Origin: Seison nebaliae
Lineage: Eukaryota > Rotifera > Pararotatoria > Seisonacea > Seisonidae
Reading direction: 5' to 3'
Assembly (NCBI GenBank): GCA_023231475.1
Contig: JALJEE010001228.1
Span: forward strand, 1-64,000
Length of the DNA stretch: 64,000 nt
In this document: positions 1 to 11,967 of the stretch, in pieces
Layout: each line of letters begins with the position of its first letter
How positions within the stretch are numbered: position 1 is the stretch's first letter
Made by a program: the position numbers and the translations under genes
The notes under the pieces: model-generated
What the model saw: only the letters and a program-made list of their open reading frames with translations
What the model was told of the DNA's origin: nothing
Database searches by the model: none

Positions 1-1695
1 ATTGAAAGGCTTATGACAACCGAGCATCATCCGAACTGATCTATTATATGTTCGATCAAGACATCGTAATGACTTATCAGTATTCGAAATGGAAACTGGC
101 AATCCATAGAAGTCGCAACAGTAACAGACAAATAGCTTCAGCTTCAATTTAAGAGAGAAAAATATATCTTTGGAAAATAATTACAAACGTAGAGATATAA
201 ATATATTATCAGTGACCGTAAAAGGTAATTCAAATTGCCCAAATTATTATTTTCAATGATTAAAAAAAAGTGTACTTAATAATTGACCTACTAGGGTCCA
301 TATTGCAATTTATAATAGATGTAGAATTTGAATTTTAATGCTTAGATCATCATTTCGAAGAAGATTCTCGAAAGACTGCTGTAAAATTTTTACAGGGAAA
401 GAAAGTAGGAATAAAAAGAACTATTTTTTTGTAGTAGAATTATCCGATGTAAGGAGAAAATTAGGAATATTATCAACATACGGAAAATATAGACTTTTTG
501 ATTTTATACGTCAATATAATTTTAGAATGTAACTTACTGTTCAAAATTCAAAATTCAACGCCTTGTGAGATATACAAAATTCAACTATAGTGTTGTTTGG
601 AGGTTGTTTGTTACGTAGAAGACTGGTAGAAACGTCCGACAACAAATTTATTGAAGATAATTTATTGACAATAAAAATGTACTTATATAACTCTTTAGAT
701 TACATTCTAATGATGTTTGATGATGAATGAAAATAATGATTTATTATGATTCGATAGATTCGTTATGTTTACATAGTTTTTGAGAAGGGAAATAATATTG
801 GATCATGTAACGATCTAACGTAAGTAGACGTTTCTACATTAGCTTTAATAATAGAGGAATGAGTTTCGAATTCTCAATTACATTAGATTCCCATGAATAT
901 ATTTAAGTTTTCTAACATATGAAGAATCATTATATCAATAATTATATGGTTCATAAATTATTTTGTTTATTTACTATCGTCTAAGGATTAAGTTTCGTAA
1001 TAATTTCTTGTAATTTCCATGTAATCTTTGCGAGTCTCTTACGTTCAATTGATGGTTGTTGATGGAATATTATAGATGATATGACGAAACATCATTTAAT
1101 TAAGCTTTATTGAAATAATTATATAAAATTTCGTCAACATGTCTAGATTTTGTTCGCCAAATTTTTTTTATTCTTTGAAAATTTTTCAATAACAACATCA
1201 GTTGAATGTGTTTGAACGCATTTCTTCTCTCAAATAAAAGTAGGGGAAAAGAAGTTTTTGAGTAGCCGGTTACTTGATGTTTGTTACTGGTTGATGTGGT
1301 AATGTTGGAAATAGTTGATGGAAAATAAATAAAGTTTAAAAATAGAAAGAAGATCGATTGGAATGAATCATTTGATAAACTCGAAAAGAAAATAAGAAAA
1401 AAAAACAATAGTTGCATCGAAATATTCAAAATATATAATAATTAATTAGTGTTTGTTAAATTGGGGAAAGAATTAGGAATTTATTGAAATGTTCCTCCTC
1501 CTAATCAGTCGTCAACAATTAAGTGATTAAGTGACTGAAAGAATTCGAAATTTTCTTTCTTCAATTCCATTGAGCTTTAGAGAAGATGATGGGGAAATAA
1601 TGAGAATTATTCCCATCAAAATTGTGAGAATGAAACAGAAATTATTCCAGAAATTTTTCAATTTTTTTCTTTCTTTTCTGATTCGTTTTCGATAT
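1..1695. other. AT-rich spacer, no recognised gene
   Basis: Strongly AT-rich. The only ATG-initiated frame of note is a 64-codon one at 338-532 (plus); it is basic, resembles nothing I know, and is of a length expected by chance here. A minus-strand frame at 1100-1429 is mostly Phe/Ile/Ser from T-rich DNA. I see no RNA gene. Confidence 0.5.
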
Positions 1696-2067
1696 TTACT
1701 TTGATCGCTTGTTCTTATTTCGTCGTTTACAATAAGTTTTCGTTGTAATGATCAATTCTTTATCGCCAGTTTTTGGATCTTCTTTCAATCGAAAAGTAGT
1801 TCGACTGTTCTTCAGGTTGGGGAAGAGCATTTGACTAATCTGTTCAGCCGATTGAGGTAGTGGAATACCTTCTTCGCAAACCGTCTTCCATGGTAATGGA
1901 TAAGAATGTGCGTATGAATAGATTGCATCACCATCGTCGTTGACAGACATGCCAACTGGACATGGGACCCAACCGGCTTGTCCTACTAAAGGAGAGTCAT
2001 TTTCTTGATTGCGACTGTTGAACGATTCAACTCCTTTACTATAATGATTTCGATCAATCGATTCCAT
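1696..2067 (-). CDS. Small unrecognised protein, 123 aa
   Basis: Not recognised. The frame is open upstream, but the first ATG is at 2067, giving 123 residues in one exon. The composition looks like a real protein rather than translated AT-rich noise. There is a central Pro/Trp-containing segment (VGQAGWVPCPVGMSV, then YSYAHSYPLPWKTVCEEG), an acidic-basic stretch with KTGDKELIITTKTYC, and a basic C-terminus ending KRRNKNKRSK. Four Cys, no signal peptide and no membrane span. The more balanced base composition across 1720-2060, against very AT-rich flanks, supports coding. It may be one exon of a longer gene, but no clear upstream acceptor was assigned. Confidence 0.5.
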   Translation of the reverse strand: MESIDRNHYSKGVESFNSRNQENDSPLVGQAGWVPCPVGMSVNDDGDAIYSYAHSYPLPWKTVCEEGIPLPQSAEQISQMLFPNLKNSRTTFRLKEDPKTGDKELIITTKTYCKRRNKNKRSK

Positions 2068-4356
2068 GACTACAATCACACTTAATCAAAATGATGATAC
2101 TATTGAAAAATTTATTCTAAATAAAAAGAGAATGAAAGTTGTTGGGATTTATATTGAGTAATTTTATATTTATAAATTCGGAAATAGTTGCAATTCGTTT
2201 CCATGTATAGATATCATTTCAAACGGATAGAATTGGAAAATAATTAAAAACTCCTACTTCAATTACATCGACGACTGACCAACATGGCCAACAATGAATG
2301 ATAATACGAATGAGGGAAAGAAATGAGAATGAAGGAAAGAAACTCGTCATTAAGTTTGGGGAAAGGAAATTTTTGAAAAATGAAATTCGATTATCAAATA
2401 TTAGTTGGAGATACGAATATTGAGAAGTCGAAGTTGAAGGTCAAATTCATTTTGCGATGTCCAATAATCTTTTTTCGGAAATAATAACGACGAATTGTTT
2501 GAGGTGTTGGTGAGAGGTCGATGATGGCGATGATGATTTTTAATATTCTTATCCAGTTCTCTGTCTTTCCCCTCCAATTAGTTGGATGAGAGATGAGAAT
2601 GAGAAGAATTTATTTAATTTCATTTCTCCGAATTAGACGATTGAATGATTCTTGTTAAATTTTATTTACCAACACTATTTTTAGTGTAAGATAAGTTTTA
2701 TTATTGTTTCAACTAATAATTCCTTTCATCAATCCTCCTAAGACAATCGGAGGGCTTGTCTCTCAATAATTATAAACTGAATAATGATGTTCGATCATCG
2801 TGAGATGTCTCATCGATTAAAAGAATGATATGACTATTAGAATAAAGGAATTATTCTCACATTAATTGAATTCTAATTTAATCACTTACCATGAATAACA
2901 ATATATATATATCAATTTTATTCGATAATTTTACACTTTACAACACCTTTAGTCTAATTTACAGAATTCTCATTTAAAATTCTCATAATCATTTTCGTGA
3001 AGGATAATCAAGGTCAATCGATAAGTATTAGGTCAATTACAAATGGATCATCTTTTGAAATTAAAATCTTTTAAATTAATCGATCATACATAAAATATTT
3101 CTATTAGAAAATTATTGTCATAGAAAAATCGATTAATTTATCAGAAAAATTAAAATTTGTGAAATAGTTTCCATTGTTTTTCTTATTCGAATTATACAAA
3201 TAAATGGATACAGAAAATTTCTTTAAGAAATGGATAAAGATAAGAAAAGATTGGTCATTATCTTATTAAAGGACTTGACGCGAGATCAATCGATAGGTAA
3301 ATGAATGGAAAAAACAAATTAAAATGAAGTTTTCTTCTTAAAATTAATAAATTAGTGTAAATTTAACGAATAGAAAAACTGATGGAGGACCATCAATTAT
3401 CATGATCATAACGAATACAACAAATCACTTTTATGTTCTTCATAGTATGTAGTATGTGGTACATACAAATATATATTCACTTTAGAATTATCTATTTAAT
3501 TCGACAATTCTATCCATAAAATTTTGATTAAAATTTGAAAGTTTTTTACAAAATTTCTATTAAAATTTGAAATTTATTTATAATTTAATTAGAAAGAAAC
3601 TCACATTATTCATCTATTAAAATATTGTTATTTGATAGGGATAACAATACAATAAAATTAAAATGATTAATGTTCTCCTCAAATTCATTGCAAATCATCG
3701 AAATTCATGTTTGCAATAGTATTGAATTATTTGATAGCGACAGGAAGAAATTGCTCATTTCTAAATTAAACGTTTTATGCGTCGTTAAATTTTGATGAAG
3801 ATACGCATTTCCCAACATAACTTCGACATAATTTAAATTGCAATTTGCACGATTGTAATCGAAGGTTATCTGAGTAATTCATAAATTTCAAAACGGATTA
3901 TTTACCTCATATCATCATCTTTCCGTCTACCAACGTTTCAGTTCGATTACACGAGCAAGTCCAGAAAAGAATGAGAAGAAATCGAATTTTATTATGAAAA
4001 TGAACCAAAGATAAAAATGAGAAATTGAAAAGAAAACTTTTTCCTACGTTAATATTGGAACTGCCTATTACTTAAAGAAAATCCTTATTGGAAAATTAAT
4101 TAAAATTATAATTTTTCTATTAACTACTAAACTCATGAATGACGATGAGTGGGATGGTTTCGTCAAATCTAAACTTTCATTAGAAATTGTTAAAGGAATT
4201 CATCTTTCCAATTTAATGACAATTTTTTTTTCGTGTTTGACTGTGAGAAAAAACTAAACTACAACTAAAATTAGTTAGGTGAGAGAATGAATGGGAAACA
4301 TAAAGTTTTTTGAATGGAAAAGAAATCATTGAGACAATTCAAGGAATTTTTGTTCG
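2068..4356. other. Intergenic AT-rich spacer
   Basis: About 2.3 kb without a convincing reading frame on either strand. It contains a short (ta)n run near 2901-2911 and long A/T-biased stretches. I see no gene, RNA or mobile-element signature. Confidence 0.5.
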
Positions 4357-5628
4357 TCAGTTTTTCACTTCGAATGTTTGATAGCCCGATTTCGAATATT
4401 GTTTGATTACATCATTAATATCATTAGTCGTTTCAATCTTTTTATCATTACTAATAAAATCGGTTGCACCATTGAAATTTCCTCCACTTGGTTTGTTTTC
4501 ATAATAATTATTCATAAAATTCAAAGAAGAAGTATAATTGGTTGAACCATAAGTTGATGAAACATCTAATGCTTTCGAGGATGTACGACTATCGTCTGAC
4601 ATCTGATAGGACATGTTCGTCGGATATTGTAATTCGGCATTGTTCACGTTAATCCCGTGTCGTTGTAATGTATCATAGATGAAATTCTTCGTTCGAAGTT
4701 GTCCCGCGTATTTTTGCAAATACATTTGCGGGTTAATTTTAACGACACCCAAATTATGAATCTCTCGATTCACACAAGGCTCACCGCCATGCCATTGAAT
4801 GATCGTATTACGAACATTCTTCTCTTGTCTCACAGGTGCTCGTTGATAAAGTACACGTCGCTTTTGTTCTTTGTACGGTAACCATCGTTCGATGATGAAC
4901 GCTGGTGGTTTTGGTGGTAAAGGAGCCGAACGTTCGATAATCACTTTTCTTGGAGGAGGACATGGAGTGGGGAGACGTTTTTGAATAATTTTCATTGGAA
5001 TCTGTCTGGGTGTTTGTGGAGGATTCTCTCTGAGGACGACAGGTGCCGGTGATTTTGCGGCGACTGGTCGTTGTCGAATATGAATCGGAGGTTTACTATT
5101 TGGAGTAATCGGACGGAGTTCTTTAATAACTACTGGACCTGGTGGTGGAGGTGAATTGGGTTGAAGGAATCTTATTCCGATTTGTTGTTTATAAGGAATT
5201 GTGGAATTCGATTTTTTGTAAACAACTTCCGGTTGAGGATCATAATTAATTTCCTTACAATTCCTTGTCGTTGTTCCATTATTCCATTGCATAGATGTAG
5301 ATGTATCCGCCATAACCTCGTTATTGTACAAACCAGCTGCCCCGTCATTTTGTGAAAAATTATCAACATTCACTTCTTTCATTGATGATAATATATCATC
5401 AGCGTTAACGTTCATATGAGATGAAGCATAAGTATGACTATTAACATTACCAATTGTTGATGTAATATCAGTCATGTTATTATTCACATCAACACCAGTC
5501 ACATGTTGATCGATGTTCGGTGTTGCATCGATTTCCTTACTGGAAACATAGGACGTAGCGCCAAATCCATGAATGCCACCTCGTCCTCCCAATTCGGTTG
5601 CTGAAGCAAATTCGTTTGAAACTTTCAT
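4357..5628 (-). CDS. Proline-rich periodic IIERWLPY-motif protein, 423 aa
   Basis: Single exon, ATG at 5628, 423 residues. Residues ~1-150 are Asn/Asp/Ser/Thr-rich and lack clear domains. Residues ~155-275 are a run of degenerate ~15-residue units. Each has a proline cluster followed by a hydrophobic-charged core: GPVVIKELR, PIHIRQRP, APVVLREN, PMKIIQKR, RKVIIERS and AFIIERWLPY, then EQKRRVLYQRAP. The remainder is polar. Alternating Pro clusters and V/I-rich cores ending in charged residues recall the periodic repeats of cortical or cytoskeletal alveolin-like proteins. That is only a resemblance of style and I cannot name a family. No signal peptide and no membrane span. A structural, self-assembling role is inference. 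Confidence 0.65.
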   Translation of the reverse strand: MKVSNEFASATELGGRGGIHGFGATSYVSSKEIDATPNIDQHVTGVDVNNNMTDITSTIGNVNSHTYASSHMNVNADDILSSMKEVNVDNFSQNDGAAGLYNNEVMADTSTSMQWNNGTTTRNCKEINYDPQPEVVYKKSNSTIPYKQQIGIRFLQPNSPPPPGPVVIKELRPITPNSKPPIHIRQRPVAAKSPAPVVLRENPPQTPRQIPMKIIQKRLPTPCPPPRKVIIERSAPLPPKPPAFIIERWLPYKEQKRRVLYQRAPVRQEKNVRNTIIQWHGGEPCVNREIHNLGVVKINPQMYLQKYAGQLRTKNFIYDTLQRHGINVNNAELQYPTNMSYQMSDDSRTSSKALDVSSTYGSTNYTSSLNFMNNYYENKPSGGNFNGATDFISNDKKIETTNDINDVIKQYSKSGYQTFEVKN

Positions 5629-7164
5629 TTCTTAAAATGTATAATTATATAACCAGTGAAACTTGTTAACTATTCAGATTAGATGAACAATAAATACACG
5701 ATCAATTCGACAACGATTGTGAGATAATTGAATAATTCTTTTCATTCGATACACTTTATTAGTGGACATCTGTATTCTTGGTACAAGTACGAACACTTAT
5801 TGCTCCCCCCTCTTCATTTGTCTTCCAATGATACTCAGATTATTATGTAATTATAATTCTTCGAACAATTGTAAGTCTGAAACATTATACTCTCTAACTA
5901 TTTCCTCAATAAATGCATCAGATGTTAAGTATATCATATAATCATTGAAATTATATATACACACCACTAAATTGTAAATATCTCCGTTTTCCTCCCAAGA
6001 AATCAGTTCAAATGAATTTCAAATTCATATCAAACAATTTCAAATAATTTCAAATTTATCATTTTAATACCTAATACCTAATTCATTTCAAATAATTTCA
6101 AATTTATTATTCATTTATTTTAAAATCATCAAACTCTCGAACGTTTTCTTAAGACGACTTTTTTCATTCATAAATTTTAATCAAATTATTATGTTCAACC
6201 GTGACAGAAGTAACAAACAATCAACGAAACAACAACGTCGGAATTCTTATAACGGTTTTTTTGATATTTAATAGGAAAAAGAAACTAGTGAAATATTCAG
6301 TCTCATTATAAAATATATTCATTCGTTATCTACGATTTCAATATATGGAAATGAAGTAAACAGAAATGGAATATTCATAAGGAAAGGAATAATAGGAATA
6401 TAAGTTTTCCTTTTAGTTTCTAAAATTGCATGTTATTTCACTGAAATACAAATTATCAAAATAAAATATTAAGAGGAAATAGAGATTATTCTAGTTTCGA
6501 CGTTGTCACCATATACTTAATTTCCTTAGTTACGATTCCTTGTTGATTTTAGTAGGTTCTATGATATTCTCCATAATATTGAATCATAATAATGAAAATG
6601 TTTAATATTCAATAATAAGAAGAATCATGATGTTTGGAATTCCAAGATGTAGTCAAGGTTAATCAAACAAAAAACACAAGTTCGTTACTTAATTCTTTGA
6701 TTGATGATTATTTAACAAATTATTCTACAAAATAAATAAGATTATTTTCTAATGTTGCCCAATAAAATTTAGGAGTTTAGAAAAATAAGATTTATTAATA
6801 TATTTTATAAAATATTTTTACGAAACTATATTCGAGATTAAAAAAAGAAACAATTGTAAAAAATAGGACGAGAATAATCACATAAATATAATGTCTATTG
6901 TGAAATGTAAAAAAAACTGATATAGTTAGGGATAAATTCTGTATAACAATACAATAAAAAAAAGGATGATGAATGTCATTCGAAGAGAAATAAATAAATC
7001 GAACTTTTATCCAAAAAAAAATCATAGACGGAATTATTTATAAACACGCAAAGAAAGTGAAAAGAATAAATTTAAAAAAAAATCCGGGAGAGGTCTACCA
7101 AAAAAAAAGGAGAAAATATAATCAAAAAGAAAAAAAAGAATAAATTATCGATAAACGAATATCA
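5629..7164. other. Intergenic AT-rich spacer
   Basis: No convincing coding region. It has direct short AT-rich repeats (tttcaaataatttcaaattta-like near 6036-6115). The minus-strand frame at 6795-7025 is Phe/Ile-rich, as expected from A/T-rich DNA. Confidence 0.45.
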
Positions 7165-8436
7165 TTATCTGGAGCGGAAAGAATATTTGCCCAATTTCTT
7201 TTGATAAATTTCTATTTTATGTAATAAACATTTATTCCGATATTTTAATTCTTCGATTTCTTTTTTAGCATTGTCTAATTCGATTTTAGTTCTATTTTGA
7301 CTCTCTTTTTGTTTTGCACGTGAACGTTTTACTGCTTCGTTGTTTCTTTCCCGTTTCATTCGATAATCGGGCGAGTCTTTGGGAATGACTTGATTACCGA
7401 ATCGTGCGACGTTGGCTGATTCTTGAAGCATTGCATGTCGTTTATTTGATAATGAATGATTATCGATTGAATCATCAGTACTCTCATTTTTTCTTTTTCT
7501 GGGACGAAATTGATCAATCGAATAATCATCTTCATCATCATCGTCATTATTCAACGATGTGATTTCATATCGAGGTATTTTTTGTTGCTTCCTCTCATAA
7601 TGATGAGTATTGTATGGATGTCGATATGAGTTCCGTGTTTTGATCATTTCACTTTCATAATCACTTTCAAGTTCCGAATTGGACTGATAATCTTTCATTT
7701 TTGAATAATTGTTATATGATGATTTATTTGAATAATATATGACTTTAGTTGATCGATCATAATAATCGTGATTATATTGTCTATCTGTCTTCTCTCGTTC
7801 AACGAAACGATCCGAATTATTATGATTTCGATGATTGTTATAATTATTTCGATGATTCTGACCATTTATCGTTCCAATAATACTGTTATTATTGTTGTTG
7901 TTGTTGCTTAATCTCAAAACATTATTCTTCATATTGTAACTGTGAGTGGCTTGAGGAGAGTTATCTTCGGAAAATCTTTCATTCTCCTTCTTTCCTATTG
8001 GGGAAGTTGCTGTAATTGATAATGTTCCGGTAGAACTGGCAGTTGTTGAAGATGGCGTCTTCTCATCACTACTAACGATTGGAGTATAAATTAAACTATC
8101 GGAACGTGACATCGGGGAAATGGAAGAGAGCATTGGATTTAAACTCTCTTTAGTTAATGGATTCTCATTCTCACAATATGGCGGTGATGGACTGATGTTA
8201 TTAGGAACGAAGAGATTGGAATGTAATAAGTCTGAATGGTTTTCGGTATCATCTCCAATCGAACCTATGAGGTCAGAGAGGCAGTCGGTGGAGAAATCTT
8301 CTTCTCGAATAGAATCAGTTTTGAATCCATTTAACACCAATTCACGCAGAGATCGCTGACTTCGATATGATTGATAATTACGATCATTAATCATGTGTCT
8401 TTGTTCTTCCATACCCATCATCGGTTCTTTCATCAT
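7165..8436 (-). CDS. C/EBP-like bZIP transcription factor, 423 aa
   Basis: A nuclear DNA-binding factor. The C-terminal ~75 residues carry a bZIP. The basic region RERNNEAVKRSRAKQK has the N-N-x-A-V-x-x-S-R pattern of the C/EBP family. It is preceded by DSPDYRMK, like the D-E-Y-R lead-in of C/EBPs, and followed by a leucine-zipper-like coiled coil ending ~8 residues from the stop. The first ~330 residues are low complexity (Ser, Asn, His and Tyr rich, with an Asn run and an Asp/Glu cluster). The open frame extends upstream to 8556 but begins there with TTG and has a TGA just before; the first ATG is at 8436, giving 423 residues. Single exon. Known C/EBPs bind TTGCGCAA/TTACGTAA-type sites as dimers. 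The exact subtype (gamma-like or other) cannot be resolved. Confidence 0.8.
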   Translation of the reverse strand: MMKEPMMGMEEQRHMINDRNYQSYRSQRSLRELVLNGFKTDSIREEDFSTDCLSDLIGSIGDDTENHSDLLHSNLFVPNNISPSPPYCENENPLTKESLNPMLSSISPMSRSDSLIYTPIVSSDEKTPSSTTASSTGTLSITATSPIGKKENERFSEDNSPQATHSYNMKNNVLRLSNNNNNNNSIIGTINGQNHRNNYNNHRNHNNSDRFVEREKTDRQYNHDYYDRSTKVIYYSNKSSYNNYSKMKDYQSNSELESDYESEMIKTRNSYRHPYNTHHYERKQQKIPRYEITSLNNDDDDEDDYSIDQFRPRKRKNESTDDSIDNHSLSNKRHAMLQESANVARFGNQVIPKDSPDYRMKRERNNEAVKRSRAKQKESQNRTKIELDNAKKEIEELKYRNKCLLHKIEIYQKKLGKYSFRSR

Positions 8437-9674
8437 AATATTAATCGTTCGATTTCCCTCAATTTCCGACCAATCGATATTATACTTTTCCGTTGCTATG
8501 GTGATGGAGGTGATACCCGGTTTCCCTTTGGATACCTTGAAGCGTAGGAAAGACAAACTTCACTATCGTATGAAATTTTAAAATGAAATGAAGTTGTACA
8601 ATAAAGATTTCGCAACATTTTATACTTGTCCATTTGTATTTGTCTTTCCTCTCTTCCCGTACGTATAACCTGTATATGCAAGTTTATACATCGACATGTC
8701 GTTTCATGTTCATAAGCTTGTCTCTCTATTGCGTAATGTTTCTCTAATCGTCTCTACTTTCACCAATTCGAACGAATAGAGAATTATCTCTATTTGAATT
8801 TTTAGTTTTTCCTCTTATTAATAATTTGAAGAATTTGTTTAAATTTTTCTTGTTTATTTAATAATTGTTGATCGATTATTTTTTTTCATTTCCTTTTTAT
8901 TCTCTTATTGATTATCGAGTATTTTTCTTATGCATACATATCTGAGTTGTAGAGTTCTCCTCTACAAATACATATGTTCATCCACTCTTCCTTTCCTACA
9001 GTTGCCAAGTGTTGTATGTGCTAAGGTTATGGGAGTGCTCTCTCGGATTGCCCGACTTGAGAAATCGAATTTAAAACTCAATTCAATTAATGCTTTCAAA
9101 CTTATTCTCTTTTCCTATTAAATTGTATAAACATATAAACACACATAACACACACGAAAATACACACCCTTCACACATTCAATTTCCGATAAAGGTTCTT
9201 CTCACCTTTCTTGTTCAAATAAATTTTTATTTTTAAAGAGTCACCTTGAACACGTTGAAAATCTAGTTAGGAATACAACTAACATAATTTATATGAATCG
9301 ACATTTCACAGTTCTCTATTAAAATTAATTTGTTTAACTTATTTGAAGAATTTCTTTTCTTTTACATATTATATGTCATGTATTATATTACTCAATAGCA
9401 GTATATAGAAATTTACATCTATAAAAAATTATTTAAATAACCGTTATTTAATAGACTTACAATGTTGATGATAATTATCATCTCAATTAATTTAATGAAT
9501 TTTAACAGAAATTTCTTTTGGAATGAAACATTGTTTGATTAATTTTCAAATGTCATTTGTTTAACTTCCAATTTTGAGAAATCGTTTAAGCGTAAACGTT
9601 CAGTTTTCTGTAAAAAATTGAAATTTTAAGTTTTTTCTATTTTTAGTTGACTTTTTCCTTCTGTAAATTTTCCA
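8437..9674. other. Intergenic spacer
   Basis: About 1.2 kb. It has a short CA-rich microsatellite near 9137-9180 and otherwise AT-rich sequence. A 63-codon plus frame (8930-9121) is not convincing. It lies between the divergently oriented bZIP gene and the USP-like gene, so it should hold both promoters, but no element could be assigned. Confidence 0.45.
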
Positions 9675-11363
9675 ATGGTTGGTTGTTGTCTTGCTCGTCA
9701 TTGTCAGCGACAAAGCATCCCAGAATATGTGGTGGATCTCTTCCAATTTCCTTTTATGAATAATAAAGAAAAATTCAGTCCTTTACTCAAAACCAAATTT
9801 AAGGGTTCACTTCCATATTCTATTCCCAGAGGTTCCGTCAATCTTGTAGGAAGTTGTGCTTTAATTAGCGTGTTAGCCACGTTCCAAAGTGTTCCATATT
9901 TTTTGTTAAGTGTGTTTGAGAATCATAAAGGAGATGATTGGAATGTCATTATTGATTACGCTGACGAGAAGATCAATAATCCAATAAGATTAGCACCAAC
10001 TCATCATACGATGGGAGGTAATTACTTGGCAATGGAAATATTACGATCATACGATATAAATCCCAGAAATTTTCGAATTTCTGATTGTCATTACAAAAAA
10101 AACTATGTGGAATATTTCGTATATTTAAGTCACGAACGTTATCCTCGTGAACAAACAACAGCCGTTTCCCAATTTCTTGACAAGACAGCGACGTTGATGA
10201 AATTTAAAAGTATTTGCCCTAAAAGAAATCGTAGAATGTTGCATACATGTTATAGTACATGTATGTCACATAGAGGTAACGATATAGAATTGATGTTGAA
10301 CAATTTATTTCCTTGGAGTAAAAGTGAAATTTATTCTGATGATAAATTAAACGGAAAATTTGAAAGAGAAGAATTTTTTGAAGAGGATTTCTTACGTAAT
10401 TTCTTTCTTATTCGTCGAAGTATTAGTTTATTGACGGTTAGCGTTAATTATGAGAATAATGATTACGATCATCGTATTCCACATTATGACAGAATAACGG
10501 CACTTGGAACCTTTCAATTCTTCAGTGAATCAGCACGAAATTTTATAAGGGAATTTACTGATCATTTTCATTTTAAATGGCTGTATATTACATATCGAGG
10601 AGCATTTGTTCGAAGAAATAACAAATTGAAACAAAGAGTAGGTGTAGAACAATATTATTTTAGAAATGTTGCAAGAGTGATTGAGAAGGGAATAAAATCA
10701 TCCGATGAAATAGTTCTAAAAAGGTTAAAGAAGATTTTGGTACCTGTAAAATATTTAGGTGTATATTTCCAACCTTCAAGTCCACTTAATAATTTGAATA
10801 TATTTGAGAAAGAATTAAAAACGATTCATAATATTCAAGATAGTTATGACATTACAGGATTTATTTTCAATCATGAAGAATCTGGTTTTCAACTTGATCT
10901 TCGATACACTTCAGTATTAGAAATAAATGAAACACACCCGTCAAATGAATTACATAAGGAATGTGTTGAAAATTATAATAATCACATGAAAGATGGAATA
11001 AGGAAGAGATATGTACATACAGATAAGAAATATTCTTCGATAGAAAGAATGAGAATTCTGACAACAATATCACAGATCATATGTCAAAACTTTCTGGGAA
11101 TAAATGATGAAACAAAAAAAATATATTCTTCTTCAACCTCTCATGCTGTCGCAATTGTTCGATCAACAGATAAAAGAAGTTGGTACCATATATTTGGAAA
11201 TCTGGTGCATGAGATTAAAGACATGAAACGAGTATTACCGGCATATCGATATGAGTCTCTTCACGGAATAGTCCTCTCTTCAAACAAACATTATACTCAA
11301 TTGTTACAAGAATGGTACACCATTTTAAATTCCAACTTTAGAATAAGAAAGACGAATGTTTAA
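9675..11363 (+). CDS. Divergent ubiquitin-specific-protease-like protein, 562 aa
   Basis: Single exon, ATG at 9675, 562 residues. Near the N-terminus, GSVNLVGSCALISVL (Cys61) aligns with the catalytic Cys box of USP/C19 deubiquitinases (usual pattern G-L-x-N-L-G-N-T-C-x-x-N). Near the C-terminus, SHAVAIVRS (His490) followed by SWYHIFGN resembles the USP His box (G-H-Y-x-A-Y-x-R followed by W-Y-x-F-x-D). The ~430-residue spacing suits a USP catalytic core. The match is weak between the boxes, and the canonical Asn-Thr before the Cys and the Gly before the His are replaced. It may be a fast-evolving active enzyme, a pseudo-enzyme, or a chance resemblance. No signal peptide or membrane span. The call is inference from two short motifs in the right order. 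Confidence 0.5.
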   Translation: MVGCCLARHCQRQSIPEYVVDLFQFPFMNNKEKFSPLLKTKFKGSLPYSIPRGSVNLVGSCALISVLATFQSVPYFLLSVFENHKGDDWNVIIDYADEKINNPIRLAPTHHTMGGNYLAMEILRSYDINPRNFRISDCHYKKNYVEYFVYLSHERYPREQTTAVSQFLDKTATLMKFKSICPKRNRRMLHTCYSTCMSHRGNDIELMLNNLFPWSKSEIYSDDKLNGKFEREEFFEEDFLRNFFLIRRSISLLTVSVNYENNDYDHRIPHYDRITALGTFQFFSESARNFIREFTDHFHFKWLYITYRGAFVRRNNKLKQRVGVEQYYFRNVARVIEKGIKSSDEIVLKRLKKILVPVKYLGVYFQPSSPLNNLNIFEKELKTIHNIQDSYDITGFIFNHEESGFQLDLRYTSVLEINETHPSNELHKECVENYNNHMKDGIRKRYVHTDKKYSSIERMRILTTISQIICQNFLGINDETKKIYSSSTSHAVAIVRSTDKRSWYHIFGNLVHEIKDMKRVLPAYRYESLHGIVLSSNKHYTQLLQEWYTILNSNFRIRKTNV

Positions 11364-11857
11364 CTTGAACAATAACTTATTTCTAATAAATCTGCGTTTG
11401 GAAGATCTCCAGAAAATTATTGTTAAAAAATTAAAGAAAAGTTTTGAAATAATATGTTCCTCCAATATTAGGAATGTTAGTTCATAGTTGATTTTATAAG
11501 AATAATAAGATTTTTCATAATTGAATTTCTTATATTTCTCCTTAATACGAACATGTTGAAAGTGCTTAGTTCGTGTTAAGGAAACTAATTTGTTAGTTGA
11601 AAATCTTTCTGAAATTTGGAGCTATGTCTCTATTCTTTCTGTTCTTTCTGACCATATACATGTATAATTGCCATATCTTTATTTTCTTTGATCTATGTTT
11701 AATGTTTCATTACGTTGAAATATGGTCAATCGATAACAATTTGAAAATTACATATCATGAGTCCTAAGCATATGTCATGAGTTTCAATTATGATGTAATT
11801 ATCGAAATGAGATTATAAGATAAAGATGCATTATAAATTAAGTTATCCTTAAGGTTA
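11364..11857. other. Spacer upstream of gene A
   Basis: AT-rich; no reading frame of interest. It separates the USP-like gene from the first gene of the tandem surface-protein family. Confidence 0.4.
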
Positions 11858-11865
11858 TAACGTAA
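11858..11865 (+). promoter_or_regulatory. TAACGTAA element upstream of gene A
   Basis: The sequence here reads ATAACGTAATGGCATGG. It corresponds to the element TTACGTAATGTCATGA found ahead of genes B and C, and lies about 100 bases before the start codon in all three. TTACGTAA is a known bZIP (PAR/C/EBP-class) site. Function is inferred only from conservation. Confidence 0.35.
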
Positions 11866-11967
11866 TGGCATGGGAATAAACGTCATCCATAAACGGTAGT
11901 ATATAAGAATACGATGAATCTCAAAATATATATCAAATTCAAATCTTTTAATAAGAAAACAACCGAA

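Noticed and set aside
338-532. 64-codon basic ORF with ATG
   Set aside because: Short, no motif, and the composition fits translated AT-rich intergenic DNA.
7165-8556. bZIP start at 8556
   Set aside because: That codon is TTG directly after a stop codon; the first ATG is at 8436.
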